A program made the translations under genes and the position numbers. Below the pieces are notes generated by a model that was not told the origin of the DNA, ran no database searches, and saw only the letters and a list, made by a program, of their open reading frames with translations. 64,000 nt of DNA. It comes from Acanthochromis polyacanthus (lineage: Eukaryota > Chordata > Actinopteri > Pomacentridae). The stretch spans positions 16,105,361 through 16,169,360 of the forward strand of contig NC_067120.1 of assembly GCF_021347895.1 (NCBI RefSeq), read 5' to 3'. This document shows, piece after piece, positions 24,301-39,300 of the stretch (position 1 is its first letter; each line of letters begins with the position of its first letter).

Positions 24301-27300
24301 CAGTCATATATTATACATGGGGCATTGTCACCCAGAAAACATAAGAGAAGCTTCAAACATTTGATGGAAGGATCATATTTTAATCCAAACCATGATATTT
24401 TCCTAAACCTAGCTACTCAGTGAGTGGAGACAAAAGTTAAGTCTATGAATAATGTCCTCACATACATGTGAACCCTCATTCTGTATGCCACCTAATGTTG
24501 ACTGTGAGGCTCTTTCAAATTGGAACCCTTTTCTACTACAAGTCTGACGTCTCTCTTAACATGTAAATGAGAATTCAGTTCATTCGAATAGGAATGCCAT
24601 CGTTGCTAGATGGAGTTGTATGAAGGGGAAGATTAATTTCATTGAAATCTATCTAATATTTGACTTAAAGCTACAAATCTGAACTTGTGGTGGTGCTGTA
24701 AGTAGGATTCATTCTCTAGGAACACTGAAATTTTGTGCAAAATGTTGTGTGCCTACCAACTTTTGAGGCTGTTCACTGTTCAAATGAAATGTGAAGTGAT
24801 TACCAAAGTCAGATGGGATCATACTCTGGATTCCATGAATGTCTATACCAAATTATAAAGCAATCCCTCCAGATGTTGTCAAGAAATCTAGCTAAAAACA
24901 GAAGATGAGCATCATTATGGCATTAGAATAAGTGGGAGTTGGTACAAAATGTGGGTACCATGCATTCCTGTATAGAAATTAATAGGAAACGATTCAATAG
25001 TTGCTGAGATTTTTCTAACGAAAACCAAAGTGAACTGACCAACAGACATGACGTATGGCGACAAACTGCAGAGTTAAGAAATCGTAGAAGGAAAGTAGAA
25101 GGAATTCTGTGGAAAGGTGAAGACAGAAGAGCAGAGCGTGGCAGAAGGATGTAGGTTATAGATTGAAGAAGGACAGAGTCAAGCCAGGGTGAGCTAGAGA
25201 CAGACAGAGAAAGTGAAACACGGCAGAGAGAATGCAAGAGGCCTGTGAGTGTCTCCAGGCAGTGGGCCTTATGTGGCCTGCTTTAACACCCCCCTCAACC
25301 ATCTGTCACATCCCACATTACAGGGAAAGGATAGGCATGGCACCAGTGCTCATCTCTGCGAGTTAGACTCCAACTGCTACTTCAGCACCGCACCGCAGCC
25401 TCGCTCTCCCCCAGACTCTCCTCCACCAGCCCATCCCACATTTATATTTCATTTTTACATGTAAAGCCTTTATCTGACACTCACGGCGTACAACTTAAGT
25501 CCAACAGCAGAATAAGGTCACTGTATTCCCTTTACTCTATTCATCTTTGTGAGTCGGTTTCTTTCAGATCCCCTTGTTTTTTTCCCCTCCTTTGTTCTTT
25601 TTTCTTTCTCCCTTGTTCCCAGAACATAGATTCTCACTTAATTTCCCTCCCATCAGCCCCACAATGGCCCATTTATAGTATGTTTAATTTCTTTCTCAGC
25701 CAACAGTAATTCAAAGTCCTTGGGATTTGCGTCAATGTCAAGCACTCACACACGGTTGGCTGCTGGAGTGTGTGAGTGGGAGTTGATCCTGTCTCCGAAC
25801 ATCTCAATTGCCGCCTCCTGGTTGGCTGTACTGGGTGCAGCTAACTTGCTAATGTGGCTATAAGTCTGTCTTCATACTGGTTAGGATTACAAGATGTTTA
25901 ATTCCTTTAGCTCCTGACAGCACAGGCAGCTAAATATGCATCTAGTTCATTGATGTTAAACAGTCAGTTTTGAAAACGTTCAATTGCGGGAATGTATATG
26001 ATTTTACCTTTATTGCATATTATTCTGATCAAATTTATGCCACCGCTCTTGCTGTAGTAAATACTAGTGAGAGTGCTGCTTCAGGTGGCAGGATATTATA
26101 AAAATAAGCATCTTTTGTTCAGGTTTCTAAAGGTTGCTTAGTGTGTCAATATGACATTTTCAGAGTGAGTGAATCCCAAGTACTGGCCTGGTTAGAAAGA
26201 TCGAAGAGGAGCAGGATATTACTGTCTGAAAGAGCGAGCTTCTCCCCATTGAGGTGTCAGCTGTGCTCTCTTAGAAGTCAGAGACGCAGGGGAATAACAC
26301 ACATGTGCGCGCACACACATATGCTTCACATTTGTATTCCTGCAGTCACCTACACACGCTCTTGATCTGAGAGAATAATCAGCGTTTGGGAACATTTTGA
26401 CTCATTGCTTATTCATAGCCTGGCATTGTGTTTTATGTCTTATTCATGCTGCTGCTCGTGATGTCTGTCTGTTTTAATGAGTAATTGGGGCTAATTGCAT
26501 GTGAGTGCCATCGGTGTTAAAGGCCGATTGAACTAAGAAAGGCATTTTCATCTAGGAAACTCTTCTCCCTGAGATTTCCGGTGCAACTGCTTCACGCGGT
26601 GTGAAAAAGGTCTGGATTATGCTAAGTCAAGATGGCATTTCCACTTCCAGGATTTGTATTAGCTTGTAACAATATCATATCCACTAGTAACCGATGAATG
26701 CATCACTGGTTTGGCACCTGGGCGAGCACATCTCAGCCATAATTAGTGTGATATTGTGATTTGGAATATAGCAGAGGCTTATTACTCTGCATCAGTACCT
26801 GACAGAGAGTTTGTGTGGATTCAAGAATTAGATTAGTTACAGCTACAGCCGGGATTGATCTGAAACCAGCTACTAAGCATTAGTGGTGGGTGTGTGTCTG
26901 TAAGAAGCGCAAGCCAGGCTGAAATATTAGAAGACGGCTTCTTCCACGGGCAATCTCACACTCGAGTGTTACTTGTGAACCCAGCTGTCTCGTTTTTGAT
27001 GAAACCGCCCCAGAACTGACAGACAGATGCTGAGCTTTAACAACTTGATATTACCTGTTTGCAAGTCTGACCCAGCTTGTTGTTATTTACCCTGATCTTG
27101 TTTGTTTTGTTGCCAGCAGAGGAAGCCACAGGTTACGGGCCAGTGTTTGAGGAGCAGCCGGTGGATACTATCTACCCCGAGGAGTCACCCGAGGCCAAAA
27201 TTACCATGAACTGCCGGGCTAGAGCCAATCCACCTGCCACCTACAAGTAACATATGTCCCCCATAAACCCAGTGTCATTACTACATGCTGTGCGTTTTGT

Positions 27301-30300
27301 GTGCCTCCCACCGTTCACCATCTCTCAGACTGTTTTATGGTCTGTCCTCAAATGGCAAGGCCACAGGGATGTTTGTCTTTCCAAGGTTTACTATGTGGTA
27401 TAAGATCATCATTTGAAGCCATCCCCGTATAAATTTGCTGTTTTCAGACAGGGTGCACCACTAATTTATTTCCAGCCCATATTTGTTTTTTTCTCCATAC
27501 AACAATAATTTAAATTCCAAAATACGACATGCCAGAAGAATCCTAATAACAAAATAAGATGTTCCCGCAGCTGTTGCACAAACAACGTCGGCATCGTGTC
27601 TGCACCTCGTTTTGCAGCTCAAAATCTAACGGTTTTACATTATCCGTTTCAATTTAGATGTAAATATATGTAAATGAAATGGCTCTGCATCCAGTAAATC
27701 GGTTTCACTGTCAGAGAGCCCAGAATTAGATGTCAGAGGGGAAGGAATTAGCTTTGACCGTAGCTGGTATTGAGTGTTTAAGAGGGTTCATCTATAGTAC
27801 AGTCTGTTATGCTTGTCCAGAACGTGAAACCGGTCTTTGTTTTTATATAGAGCAGTCCTTAGTTTGTGAGTCTTGGCAAAAACTTAGAGTAAAGCAGCAA
27901 CTGGTATGCCTTGAAGAGCTGAAATGTCAGATAGCTGCCACATAGAGCAAAACCACATGCTGTCAATGCCTTAAACAACTCAGCTGACAAGTCCTGCTTG
28001 CAGTGCTGCTTTTAAATGAAACCATTTGTCAAACATTTTAAAGAAAAAGCAGTCACATACTTGCACATCATATTTGACTCTGACAGCTTTTAAAACTGTA
28101 TTCATCCATCCATTATGTATACATCACTTGATCCTCATTACAGTCACAGGGAGGCTGAAGTCTATCCCAGCTGACTTAGGGTGAAGGCAGGAGACAGGTC
28201 GCCAGTCTATCACAGGGCTACACATAGAGACAAATGAGCACACTCACTTTTAAAACTATGCTGACTCTAATGTTGTTTTTCTTGCAGGTGGATGCTGAAT
28301 GACATAGAAATTGACCTGAATCAAGAGAACAGTCACTACAGTTTAGTAGGTGGCAACTTGGCCATCAGCAACCCCAGTAAAAACAATCATGTAGGAAAAT
28401 ACTCCTGTCTGGCCACCAACACGTACGGCACGATCGTCAGCCGAGAGGCCTCTGTCCAGTTCGGATGTAAGTGGTCCAGATGTGTATCGTCATTCATGCT
28501 CGGATTCACAACACCATCCAGATTTAGCAGAGCTGCCCTGGAGCTCTACTTTCATGCATATTATGCACGCTGAAATTTCAAGGGCTGCTGGGACAAATCA
28601 TAAGTGGTGTGGAAAGTGCAATTTGTGAATGGTCTAACTTCATGATGTCAGTGTGGCTAATGTGCTTTTCTATTAAAAACTGCAGCTCAATTTGAGAGCG
28701 GTTGTTGAACTTCACAGAGCATTTGCACCTTTAATGTAGTTTTTTATGGATATTTGTCATGTCAGATCCTCAAATATAAATCTGTGACAGTGGCATCTGT
28801 TTTTTTTGTCTTTTCATCTCTCAGACCTTGATCTGTTCTCATCGGAGGAGAGGTCGTCGGTGTACGTCAAAGAAGGACAGGGTGTCGTGCTGCTCTGCGC
28901 TCCTCCCCCACATTATCCAGGTACAGCATGTGATGGCTGGTTAGCTTCTGCTGAGGCCGACCTACAAATATATATTTATTCACTGTCCAGCATTAGCCTC
29001 TGATGGATAATTGGAGGCACAGTGGTTTGCTTTTATATCTGGCCTGAGAGTTGTACTGTGAAGCGAGATTAATGAGATGGGGAGTTATCAGTTTTCAGTT
29101 TCATGAAGGTGTCTTTCGTTTGTCTTTGCAAGATCCCCACGGTAATTTGCACTCTGAACTGAAGCAAACTTCTGTTCAGAGTTTGGGATTTAAATTTGCT
29201 CTAATTAGTGTCACACTTTTCCAAAGCTTTACCTGATGATATTGTCTATAAGAGATACAAATTCTCAGCTGAGGAATATACATTATATGCAAACCCACTG
29301 AGGCGTATGTTAGTAATCCTAATGAATAAAGCTGTGCAGTTACAGCTGGCAAACTAGATGTATTGTGTTGCCATGGGAACCTACATCTATCCAGTTGGTG
29401 ATGGAAAATGCATCAATATGTTTTCAGGTTCCATCCATAATTTCCGTCTCCGTCCCATGTCTGTTTTTCACTGCTGGTTTTACAGCTAATAGAACAGAGA
29501 TTAGAGAACTGATTAGTCTCTTGGTATTTATCATAGAGAATATTTATCAGTAACGCCCATATCGCTGGGATTTAGTGAAGAACAAAAAGTGATTTCCACA
29601 CATCTTTCATTATTTGACAGTGTCAAAACTAAATGCATTTCTTCAGTATGATGTTTAAAGGGGTGAAGCTTGCAGACTGTCTCACAGTACAGTGTATTGA
29701 GTGGTAAAACATATTAGCTTTCACAATGAACTGTCTTCTACCAGCATTCTTCTCTTGAATTATTGGCACTAATGTAATATTCCCCATAGCTTTCTGTTAT
29801 AACAATGTGTTTCTTTTGACACATTGGTTCATTTTCTATGAAAGAAGAACCAAGCGTCTTGTCAAATGCTCCTTTTCGTGGGACTGTGCTCAGAGCCGGA
29901 TAAAGTTGAACAGAAGGTTGATGTTGACCTTCGTGATGACTGTCATCTCTGACTGGGGTTTTAGGTTTAGTCGACCCAGCTTACACAAATAAAGCCTGGC
30001 TATGGCAAATTTGCTTCGTAGTGCCCCCTTCTGTTCTGGTCTTTGGTAAATCAGGTAGACTGAAGACTGAAAGTTTTTCCATACTTGCTGTACTGGGAGC
30101 ATTTTTATTAACATATTCACATGGATGAATGAAATGAAAATGATGAATAGAAATAATAAAATGAACCAAAGATAGTTTGTCACCACTTTCAAGCTATTAG
30201 TTTGCACCTACCCCTATGCGAGGTTGACTTCTACTCCCTTACTACTCTAAAAGAAAATGAAAGCAAATGTTTTGATCCGTCTCATACCTTATGCATGCTA

Positions 30301-33300
30301 GAATGACATTTGCACAACCTTTGTTTTCCCGTCTATGACTGGTATATATGCAGCCTGGCTTAAATGTGTCTCTAAAGTTTTAATTTCCTAAGCTTTGAAC
30401 ATGAATAAACAAATCTTTTTTCTTCTTACCATCCACACTATTGATATTTAAGCATCCAACCGCACTTTTAATATTCATGCTGATGCAAATTTGCCTCCAT
30501 CCAGACTGAAAGCATTGTGAACTCTCTCTCCACAGCATCGTAATTGCCTCAGCAAGCCAGTGTTCTTAGAGTATGCCTCTATTATGGCTCTCAGCTGAAA
30601 GAAATGTAAGATTCATCTGAAAGGTCAATGGATACTTGAATTGTAAATCCTTTCAGCACCAAAAAACTCTGCTATTTTTGCTTTGCATGTGTTTAGATTA
30701 TTCAAAGTGAGCCAGCTCCTCATTCAGTCCCTTCGGCTCTTTCCAAAGCCGTTGCTGTGTGTCCAGACTCTTGATTGACAGGTGGCTTTGTGCCATGTCT
30801 CTTTCTCTGCAGCCGAGCTGTCATTCCGATGGATCCTCAACGAATTCCCCACCTTCATCCCACTGGACAAGCGGCGTTTTATCTCCCAGTCGACGGGCAA
30901 CCTCTACATCTCCAAGGTGGACTCTTCCGACAAAGGCAACTACTCCTGCATTGCATCCAGCCCATCGATTTCCAAGAGTGTTTTTTCCAACTACATCCCC
31001 CTCGAGCCACTGGCTGCTGAACGTTAGTATCTTATATCTACCTCTCCGCTGCCTTTCCATTTGCTTGCTTCTTACTGTGACTGTTACACTAAAGTAGTGG
31101 TTCAGGTTTCTTCTGTGAGTGAAGGCTGACTCTGGTTTTGTGACCCACATGAAAGCACAAGTCAAAATTTAGCTGGTTTAATTGTCTTATAACAGATGGA
31201 TCAGAGTATAGTTCTTGGGAGACAGTAATGCTTGCAGTGCATTGCAATTAGGTCAGTAGAATAGAGAAATACAACAGAGAGATTAAATATGTGTCTGTGT
31301 AATAGCTACAAATAGTTGGAAATGGTATCCAGCTGGTGCTTCTTTTGCCAATGAAATGAGGTGTGAGAATAGAGCAGGACCTCAAGTGTTTCTTAAAGAG
31401 ATGCTTCAAGATGGGAAGTGACTCTGCCTAGTTGCACCAAAATACCGCATTGATTTTTTCCTCCTGTCGCTGCTGAAACACAGTGTTTCATCCCAGTAGT
31501 GCTTGTTTTAAACGTGATAAGGTCGTGTCGCTGTTATTGACTTTTTCATCTAAATTTACAGAACTACATTAGCTCAGAGGTACACTGACACACAATGGCT
31601 TGTTTTGAGAAAGAGCCAGCTGGCTATAAAGAATGTGCAGGAATACAAACAGTGCCAGAAATGAAGAACAAGAAAAAATGTACTTGTTTAACAAGGCTCT
31701 GTGTATTTGCAGAGCCTAATGTAAGAGGTCCAAATACAAAGCACGGCATCTTTAACGTTTACCTGAGGGGATTTCCCAGAATCCTTCAGATGTTTACTTT
31801 CATCGTCATCCATCTTTAAGCCTATTTCACCTGTGGCAAATGTGTCTTGAATAGCAGTTAGAACACAAGCTAGGATGTTTTGTTCCACCAAAGAGGATAG
31901 GAAGGGAGCTGAACAGTTTGTTTGGGCTCGCTCATGCATACGTGTATTATGTGATGTCTTCTGGGTAGGATGTGACCTGCATTTAACTCTATGTGGTTTT
32001 TAAGCCTCTGTGTGTGAGGGAGAATAAATACATTTGCATTTTGTAAAGGTTTTAGAAATGCTTTGCGTATGTAATATGCATTAGAAAATTTCTGCCATTT
32101 ACATGCAGATATTTTCAGAGTCATTGGCAGAATCCTGATTATGGGTTTGAGTATGTAAATATTTTAGAGACATGATTAAACCTTTATCTCTGAAACCTAG
32201 ATGTTCTACTCTTAATACTGATCACACTACTTTGATAAGTTTTACTGTCTGTGATGTGGGCATGAGGAGTAGAAACTGTATAAATTATTGTTGCTCCTAT
32301 CATGTGCTTTCTGTATTACATCTGCTGATGATAAAAAATGCGCATTTGAGCTTTTAATGTGATTGTACAGGAACTTAATTTAGGTTCCTGAGGTTGTGCA
32401 GAGATGTCCCTGGCTGACATACCTGGACCTGCACTGTGTATTGCAAAATCAGTTTCATGACACACCAAAGACGTCAAGTTCACAAGTTGGATTATTAACT
32501 TACTGAACGTTTTCACTCAGTCTGCACCACTGCTACAATCAACTGGGTTAATTTAACAAGCATGACTGTGAGATCTTTATTTGAGATCCTCATAGAAATA
32601 GACGGAAAACCTGGTCTCTCATTTTCTATGTAACTTCATATCCTGAATATGGTCAAAACCAGATTGAAACCCAGAACCAGCATACTAGTGTGCATATAGT
32701 AGTATAGCATGTGGCTAAAGCAGATGTAAAGTGCAGTTTACCCACCTAAAAGAGATTTTGGAAGAAAACCTAAAAACAACAGCTAGGATGGTGAAGTTAA
32801 ACACAAAATGACCCATTAACTACTCTTCTATTCGGTAGCTAGAAGGGGGTTTAGCACCTGACTTATAACCTGCTGTTCTTCTACTTAGGTACCAACAGGA
32901 AATACCCTGCTGACCTCAAAGTCAAGTTCCCCGACACCACTGCTTTGGTCGGACAGAATATCACCTTGGAATGTTTCGCTTTGGGAAAGTAAGTGTGAGA
33001 TATTGCTCTGCTCTGCTTTACGAAAGTGCCCAGTTTGCAATGCTGTGGGTACTGAAAGAATTTCATGAAAATCTTATGTTCGCCAGCGAGTCTTTGTAGG
33101 TGTCAAGTAAAGCAAAATGGGTCTTAAAGAAGAATTTAAATGAATGTAAGCTTTTCCACCCAGTCTATATAAAAATGACAGATGAAAATGTGAGACTATT
33201 TGAAAACTCTTCACTTTATTTACACTGAGATCGAAGAATGAGGAAAATGCAGGAAATAAGTCATAAATTCTGTATGAACTGAGTGTCTCAATCATATAAC

Positions 33301-36300
33301 TAGCACTGACTGCCAGATATGACCCTATATGACCTCATCATTTGAAAGGAGCTCTTGTACGACCAGCGTACTCTGAACATTGATACTGATGTGAAAGACT
33401 TGTTTTTCCCAAAAGAAGAACCCAGAATGTCACAACAAGAAGAATAATTGCTAACATAGTATCTTTCACTAGGACTTCTCATAAAAAAACTTCAAAGGGT
33501 GCTGCTTATGATGAATACTCCAAATGAAAAAGTATAAAAGAATCTGAAGTTCTGTATTTCTTGTTATTCTGCTGTTGACTTCTGCTACATTTCTAAAGCA
33601 TGATTCAGAGGGATGATGCATTGATGCATGTGCATTTCAAGTTGAAGCCTGGCTTTGTATTATATCTCTCTCTGTCGGCCCTTCCTAGCCCCGTCCCTGA
33701 GATTCGCTGGAAGAAGGTAGATGGGCAGCTGCCACCCAATCACGAGGTGCGGATGGCAGGCGCTCAACTGCATCTGTACAATGTGCAGTTTGAAGACGGC
33801 GGTGCCTATAAGTGTGAGGCAATAAACTCGAAAGGAAAGGACCACCACAGTGCACATGTGTCTGTGGAAGGTAATAATTATTTCTAATGTTGTGTCTTAA
33901 AACATATTGCAGCGACTACACACATGCATGAAATGTAAGTGTTCCAGTGTTTTTATCAGCTGTATTAATTATCTGTTAGGAAGCCTGTAGTGCATGTTGG
34001 TACATTAGCACCTCTTAGGGTAAATCTATTACCTACTTTGAAGCCTTGTGTATCACTCTGTACATCATTTAGCAGCTTTGCACTTTTCTTAGGTGTTTCT
34101 CAAGTGTAATTCTGCATTTGCAGCTTTTCCTGAATGGGTGGAGCACATCAGCAGCATCGAGAAAGACCTCAATAGCGACTACACCATGTCCTGCACAGCC
34201 AGTGGCAAACCTAAACCCCACATCCGCTGGCTGAAAAATGGAAAACCGGTAATATTTTAACTCATAAATCTTTTTTTTTGTCTCATAACTAAGCAATTTA
34301 GCTGCAGCTGTTCAATACTCAGAGCGCTCTTAAAGGTCTCTTATCTGTTCAGTATGCATCCAAGGCTTGTTACAGTAGCACAGCAGTAACAGGAAGCTGG
34401 CTCTGTGGGTACACCTCGTGTCAGGAGAAAGTACCTGTTGTTATTGAGCAGTTGCCAGCATGTGTTGTGCAACGCTCCACAGAGACAACTGTCATCAGGC
34501 TCGAAAATACCCAAGGGAGCAGCAGCTCGTGACAGCAAAGTGGGGGAGGTTGTTGGATGTATCATTATGCATGAATGAAAATCTCTCCCAGTCAAATGAA
34601 CTAGTTGTCACTCGTGCCACTACGGATGTCAACAATCAACAGTTTAATTTTGGTCCTTTGCTGTGTAATAAAATTTAAACTGTATGAAAACGGCAAAAAA
34701 GTGGAATGATACTCCTGTTATTTTCCACAGGTTGACAGGAAAGAGATGAGGTTCAGCGGATTGACGTTTGATGATTCGGGGATGTATCAGTGCATAGCAG
34801 AAAATCACCACGGACTCATTTATGCCAATGCAGAGCTGCGTGTATACGGTGAGTCACACTTTGGCTGTAGTTGCAGCACGAATTGCTGTGTCACAGATTT
34901 AAGGGTCATGTCTCAAGCTGACTAATTGGAGTTTATCAGGACATATGGCGTGCATTTAAAAGAGAAAGTCAGTGTTTACATTCCTGAAAAAAGTCAGTTA
35001 AGATTGTGAATGTGTCATTAATGTATGCATTCCTGCAGTTAATACATGTTCCAGTCAGTTTGTGATGAATATTCCATACTGTCACTGCACAGCCTGTGCT
35101 CCCACGTTTGAACACAACCCGGTGAAGAGAGTGCTGGCAGCTAGAAATGGCCGTGTGGTGATTGAATGTCGACCCAAAGCGGCCCCAAAGCCCGCCTTCT
35201 CCTGGAGCAAAGACACTGAGCTGCTCTCCAACTCCACCAGGTGAGCAGTCGTTTAATAAGATGGTTCTCCTGTAATCACTTTATGGATTTTTGTACATTC
35301 ATGGAGACTGGTTTGTCGTGGCAAATGTTTCCTTTGTTGTTTTAAATAACAATATTCACCAACCATTTTCTGTGACTGGCAGACACATCTGGGTCACATT
35401 CAGACAAGGAGGAGTATGTGGGAATGAAATGTCATTCTGCTCTGAAGGGGACACAGAGAGTATCTTGATTTTGGGGATCTAAATAAGCTCTAGATCTCCT
35501 AAGCCTACTATGTATGCCAGGAAAGTCTTTAATGTTGTTGTTTGTCAGTCACTGCTGAGCCCGGCTTTGCTGTCTATCAGTGGCTGACATTAAGCTCATT
35601 CTTAAGATCAGTGTGGACAGACTGTGTGTAAACTCCTGCCTTGTGCTCCTCACTGACAAAACAAGCCTAATCTGAGAGCTCTGAGACCCCCAACCGTCTC
35701 TCTCACCCGACACACTCCCTCCAGTCCCCACAGTGGGACTCACATAGAGGGGGAGCAGAAGGCAAATTACCATGCAGCATATGCATCCTAATGCTCTCAA
35801 TGGCTACTATCTGTATGGGGAGGGTGTGTAGTGGTGATGGGGCATCTGGCACAGTATTTGTCATGCATGAATATGAAATATGCAGAGAGAAATGAATCAA
35901 ACATTGTTGCTTTGCCTTTAGGGCAGTTTAATGTTGCTTCTTGCTGAGTAGCTTGAAGTTCAGAGACTTCTTTTTTCGTGGAAAGCTATATTTCCGTTAG
36001 GGAGCTGGCAGATATTCCAACTACGTTCAGAGTTTTCCATCATCTTCAAATCCATGCAAGAACATACATTGGACTTTTGACCTTCAAATTGTGCTGAATA
36101 TTTCATACCACATATCTTTTTTCTCCTCTGTATGGGAAGACTTAATTATGGTTTCTCCTCAGGGTGTTCATCTGGGAGGATGGAAGCCTGGAGATCCTCA
36201 ATGTGACGCGAGCAGATGAAGGCAGGTACACCTGCTTCGCGGAGAACGACCGGGGCAAAGCCAATAGCACGGGGTCCCTGTTGGTGACAGGCAAGTTCCA

Positions 36301-39300
36301 GCTGAAGAATAATGCTTCATTAAGAGTTGTCTTTATGTCTCTGATGTTTCCAGGACAGCCAGTGTTGCTTTGACTGATGTCAACCTTAGCTGGCAATCAT
36401 TCCTGTCACTATGTCCCACCAAACAGTCCCGACCTCCAAATGTCTGCCATTGTTGAATTATGGCCATCTGAGCAGAGCGTCAGTATACAAGCCACTGCTG
36501 ATATTCAGTCAAATCCCCAAGGGCAAAGGCATGAGGGAATTGCTTTAGATCTAACATGATGAGACAAGGGCTTATCCCTCACCCTGTTCAATGAAAAAGA
36601 GGAGGAAACTTGAGTTATGTACTGAGATTGTTTAATAGAATATCAAATAACAAAACTGATAATTTTCTTGCTTGTCATTTCTTATCTTTAGACGTGCATG
36701 CTCAGCTGTCCAGCATTTCAATTTTTTACAGCTGAGCTCTGGTCGTGTTGGATGTACAGCTCTTTTCTGCCCTCTTCTGGACATCTACACATAGTGAACA
36801 CTTTTAGCTTTTTCACACTGAACACCACATACAGTTTATCTGCGTACAACATGGCTGGTCAGGGCCCTTTTTCCATTTGCATAATGGTTGTTGCTATCTG
36901 TAGACACTACCTTGCATAATTGCCATTTTTAATCAACTTTCCTATAATCTAAATGGTGTTAGCAACCAGACTTGCTTCTTTCTATTCCCTGACCTTCCCT
37001 CATCGTCTTGTTTTTCCCCAGACTCCACAAAGATCACCTTGCCACCATCCAATGCTGACGTTAAAGTGGGAGAGAACGCCTGGATGGAGTGTGCAGCATC
37101 ACATGACTCCTCTCTGGACATCACCTTCATCTGGTCCCTGGACAGCCGAGTCATTGACCTACACAAGGAGAGCCAACACTATGAACGAAACCCTGTGAGA
37201 CATCCTATTGGTCGATTCATTTTTTTTAGACAGAGGAAGATAAATAATCCAAGTTTAAGTTGGATTGCTTTGGTGTGACCACAAAATGTCCACTTTAGTC
37301 TGGAGTTCATCCACGTCAAAATCCTATTTGAGGTCGAGTTGATGTCTGGACTATTTTCATTGGAATACCTGAAACGGAAAAATATGGCCTGATTTTAATG
37401 ACTATGGCTCTAAAATCCATTTCACATACCTACTCTGAGTGGAATAGTGCACTGTATATCAGTTTAATGGCAATTTCCGCTAACATCCATTATTGTTGAC
37501 ATGGCCTACTCTCTCTCTGTGTTAGTGCTGCTCTAACCATAAGCTAGCGGTTAGCTTTTCTCATTCGTCACTCTGCCTGGTAGGCAAACACCATATTATG
37601 ACCGTGATTGATGATACCCCATTTTTGTATGCAAGGAGAATTTTCCCCTCGTAAAAATGGGGTTCAGTTCCACTTAATACTGTTTGTGTGGTATTAGCAA
37701 AGCCAGTTTGAATCTTTAGCTTCAAGTCCAACGCAGTGATTTATTTTTTTAAGTGGATTTTCATGAGGTTTTTGCTTTTCTCCATCGAAAGTGCTGACTG
37801 GAGCCAACACTGGATGGGGTTTGACATTTCTTCATAGGAAATAAGGTGCTGTTGAGTGAAAGTCGGTGTCCAGTTCACCTCGATCACCCTGGAGTAACAG
37901 CAATATCTCATTTTCCATTTTTCTACATCAGTGTCAGGCTGAATGAGAAAATATCGAACATGACCGTTTTCTTGTGTTGCTCGTGCTTAAATTAAAAGCT
38001 GTCTCTTGTGTTGTTTTGTGCAGAATGGAAGCTCAAATGGCGCGCTGCTGATTAAGAATGCTCAGCTGAAGCATGCTGGGCTCTACACCTGCACAGCACA
38101 GACTCCGGTTGACAACATTACTGCTTCTGCCCACTTGGTTGTCAGGGGTGAGTGTACTGAAAATGTCTGAAAACAGTCTGCTTGTCTGTCAAAGTCTGAA
38201 AAGTTGTAGTTTCTTTACATGAGACTTCAGTTTGTTTGTTTTTGGGACTCAACAAGGAAATACTTGTATAATTATCACGTTAGTTAATCTAATGCCAAAT
38301 GTAATTGCAGTTGGTGGATTATTTATGGACTGTCAGTCAAATCTGACCAAACCATATTTATACAGCAGTGTTGAAGCAGATTATCTGAATTTTGAGTGTT
38401 AAATGTTTAAGAAATAAGTTAACAGTTGCTTAGCAGAGAGAAACCTAACATAAGATTTGAAGATGCAGAGGCTTTAATTCTATAGAGCTTATTAAACTGA
38501 ACACAGGACAAAATCAGACATATACTCATGAGTTAATCTTTCAAATGTTCCCAAATTCTTATTGTCTGACTGCAGATATACCAACAGAAAGTACATGTGT
38601 GCGGGAATAGAGAAAAAGAGACAGAAATATAGCACAAGTACTGCATGTATTACAGCGCATGTTTGAAGAGAAGTAAATCTCTCCAGAGTAACCAGACCGT
38701 AGCCTTTTTTGCCAGATAATCTGTCAACCCCGAGACTCCATGCGAACGAAAGCGAGAGAGAAAGCGTTGGAAAAAGCTGTGGAAGGAAATGCCTTGTGTC
38801 CTCAAGCATAAGACAGAGGCACAGTGAGAATACTGAATATCTACCAGTGCCACCCAGTAAAGGTCAGACCAACTTAGTGTAGTCCGTCTGCTGGTCCCTT
38901 CTCTCTAGATTATATAGTTTGATTGTATGTTGGCATATTGCTGATTGGATCATATTTCTACCCCCAAATAGTTGCTGTGTCCAGCCAAGCAAGGAAAATT
39001 GGAAAATAAATAGTTTTGCAGGAAAGTTTTTTATTTGTTGTGAGTTCTGTTGCTCTGGTTGCATAGACACAGCGGCAGTTTAAACTGAATGAGACAAGCA
39101 GTGCTTCTACCAGTATGTCAGACATGTTTTGATTGGTGCCAGTTCCCATCTGTCTTCATTATAAGTGCATTAAGGGCGGTGCCGTGTGATGAGTATATGA
39201 TGAGTCATAGATTTTTATCTCTCAGCACAATATTTTGACATGGACAGTTGCTGATCGCAGCGCTTGTTCTCCCGACCACATATAGATAGCAACTCACACA

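Larger units (their letters stand above)
17718..27116 (+). other. cntn1 intron 2 (9.4 kb)
   Basis: The largest intron of the gene. It holds the inverted-repeat element at 18602-19385, fragments of common fish repeats at 21125-21430, 23885-24120 and 24665-25070, and a short CA stretch near 26300. I found no gene: open frames here, such as the one at 21676-22062, have no recognisable domain and overlap frames of the other strand. Confidence 0.75.
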
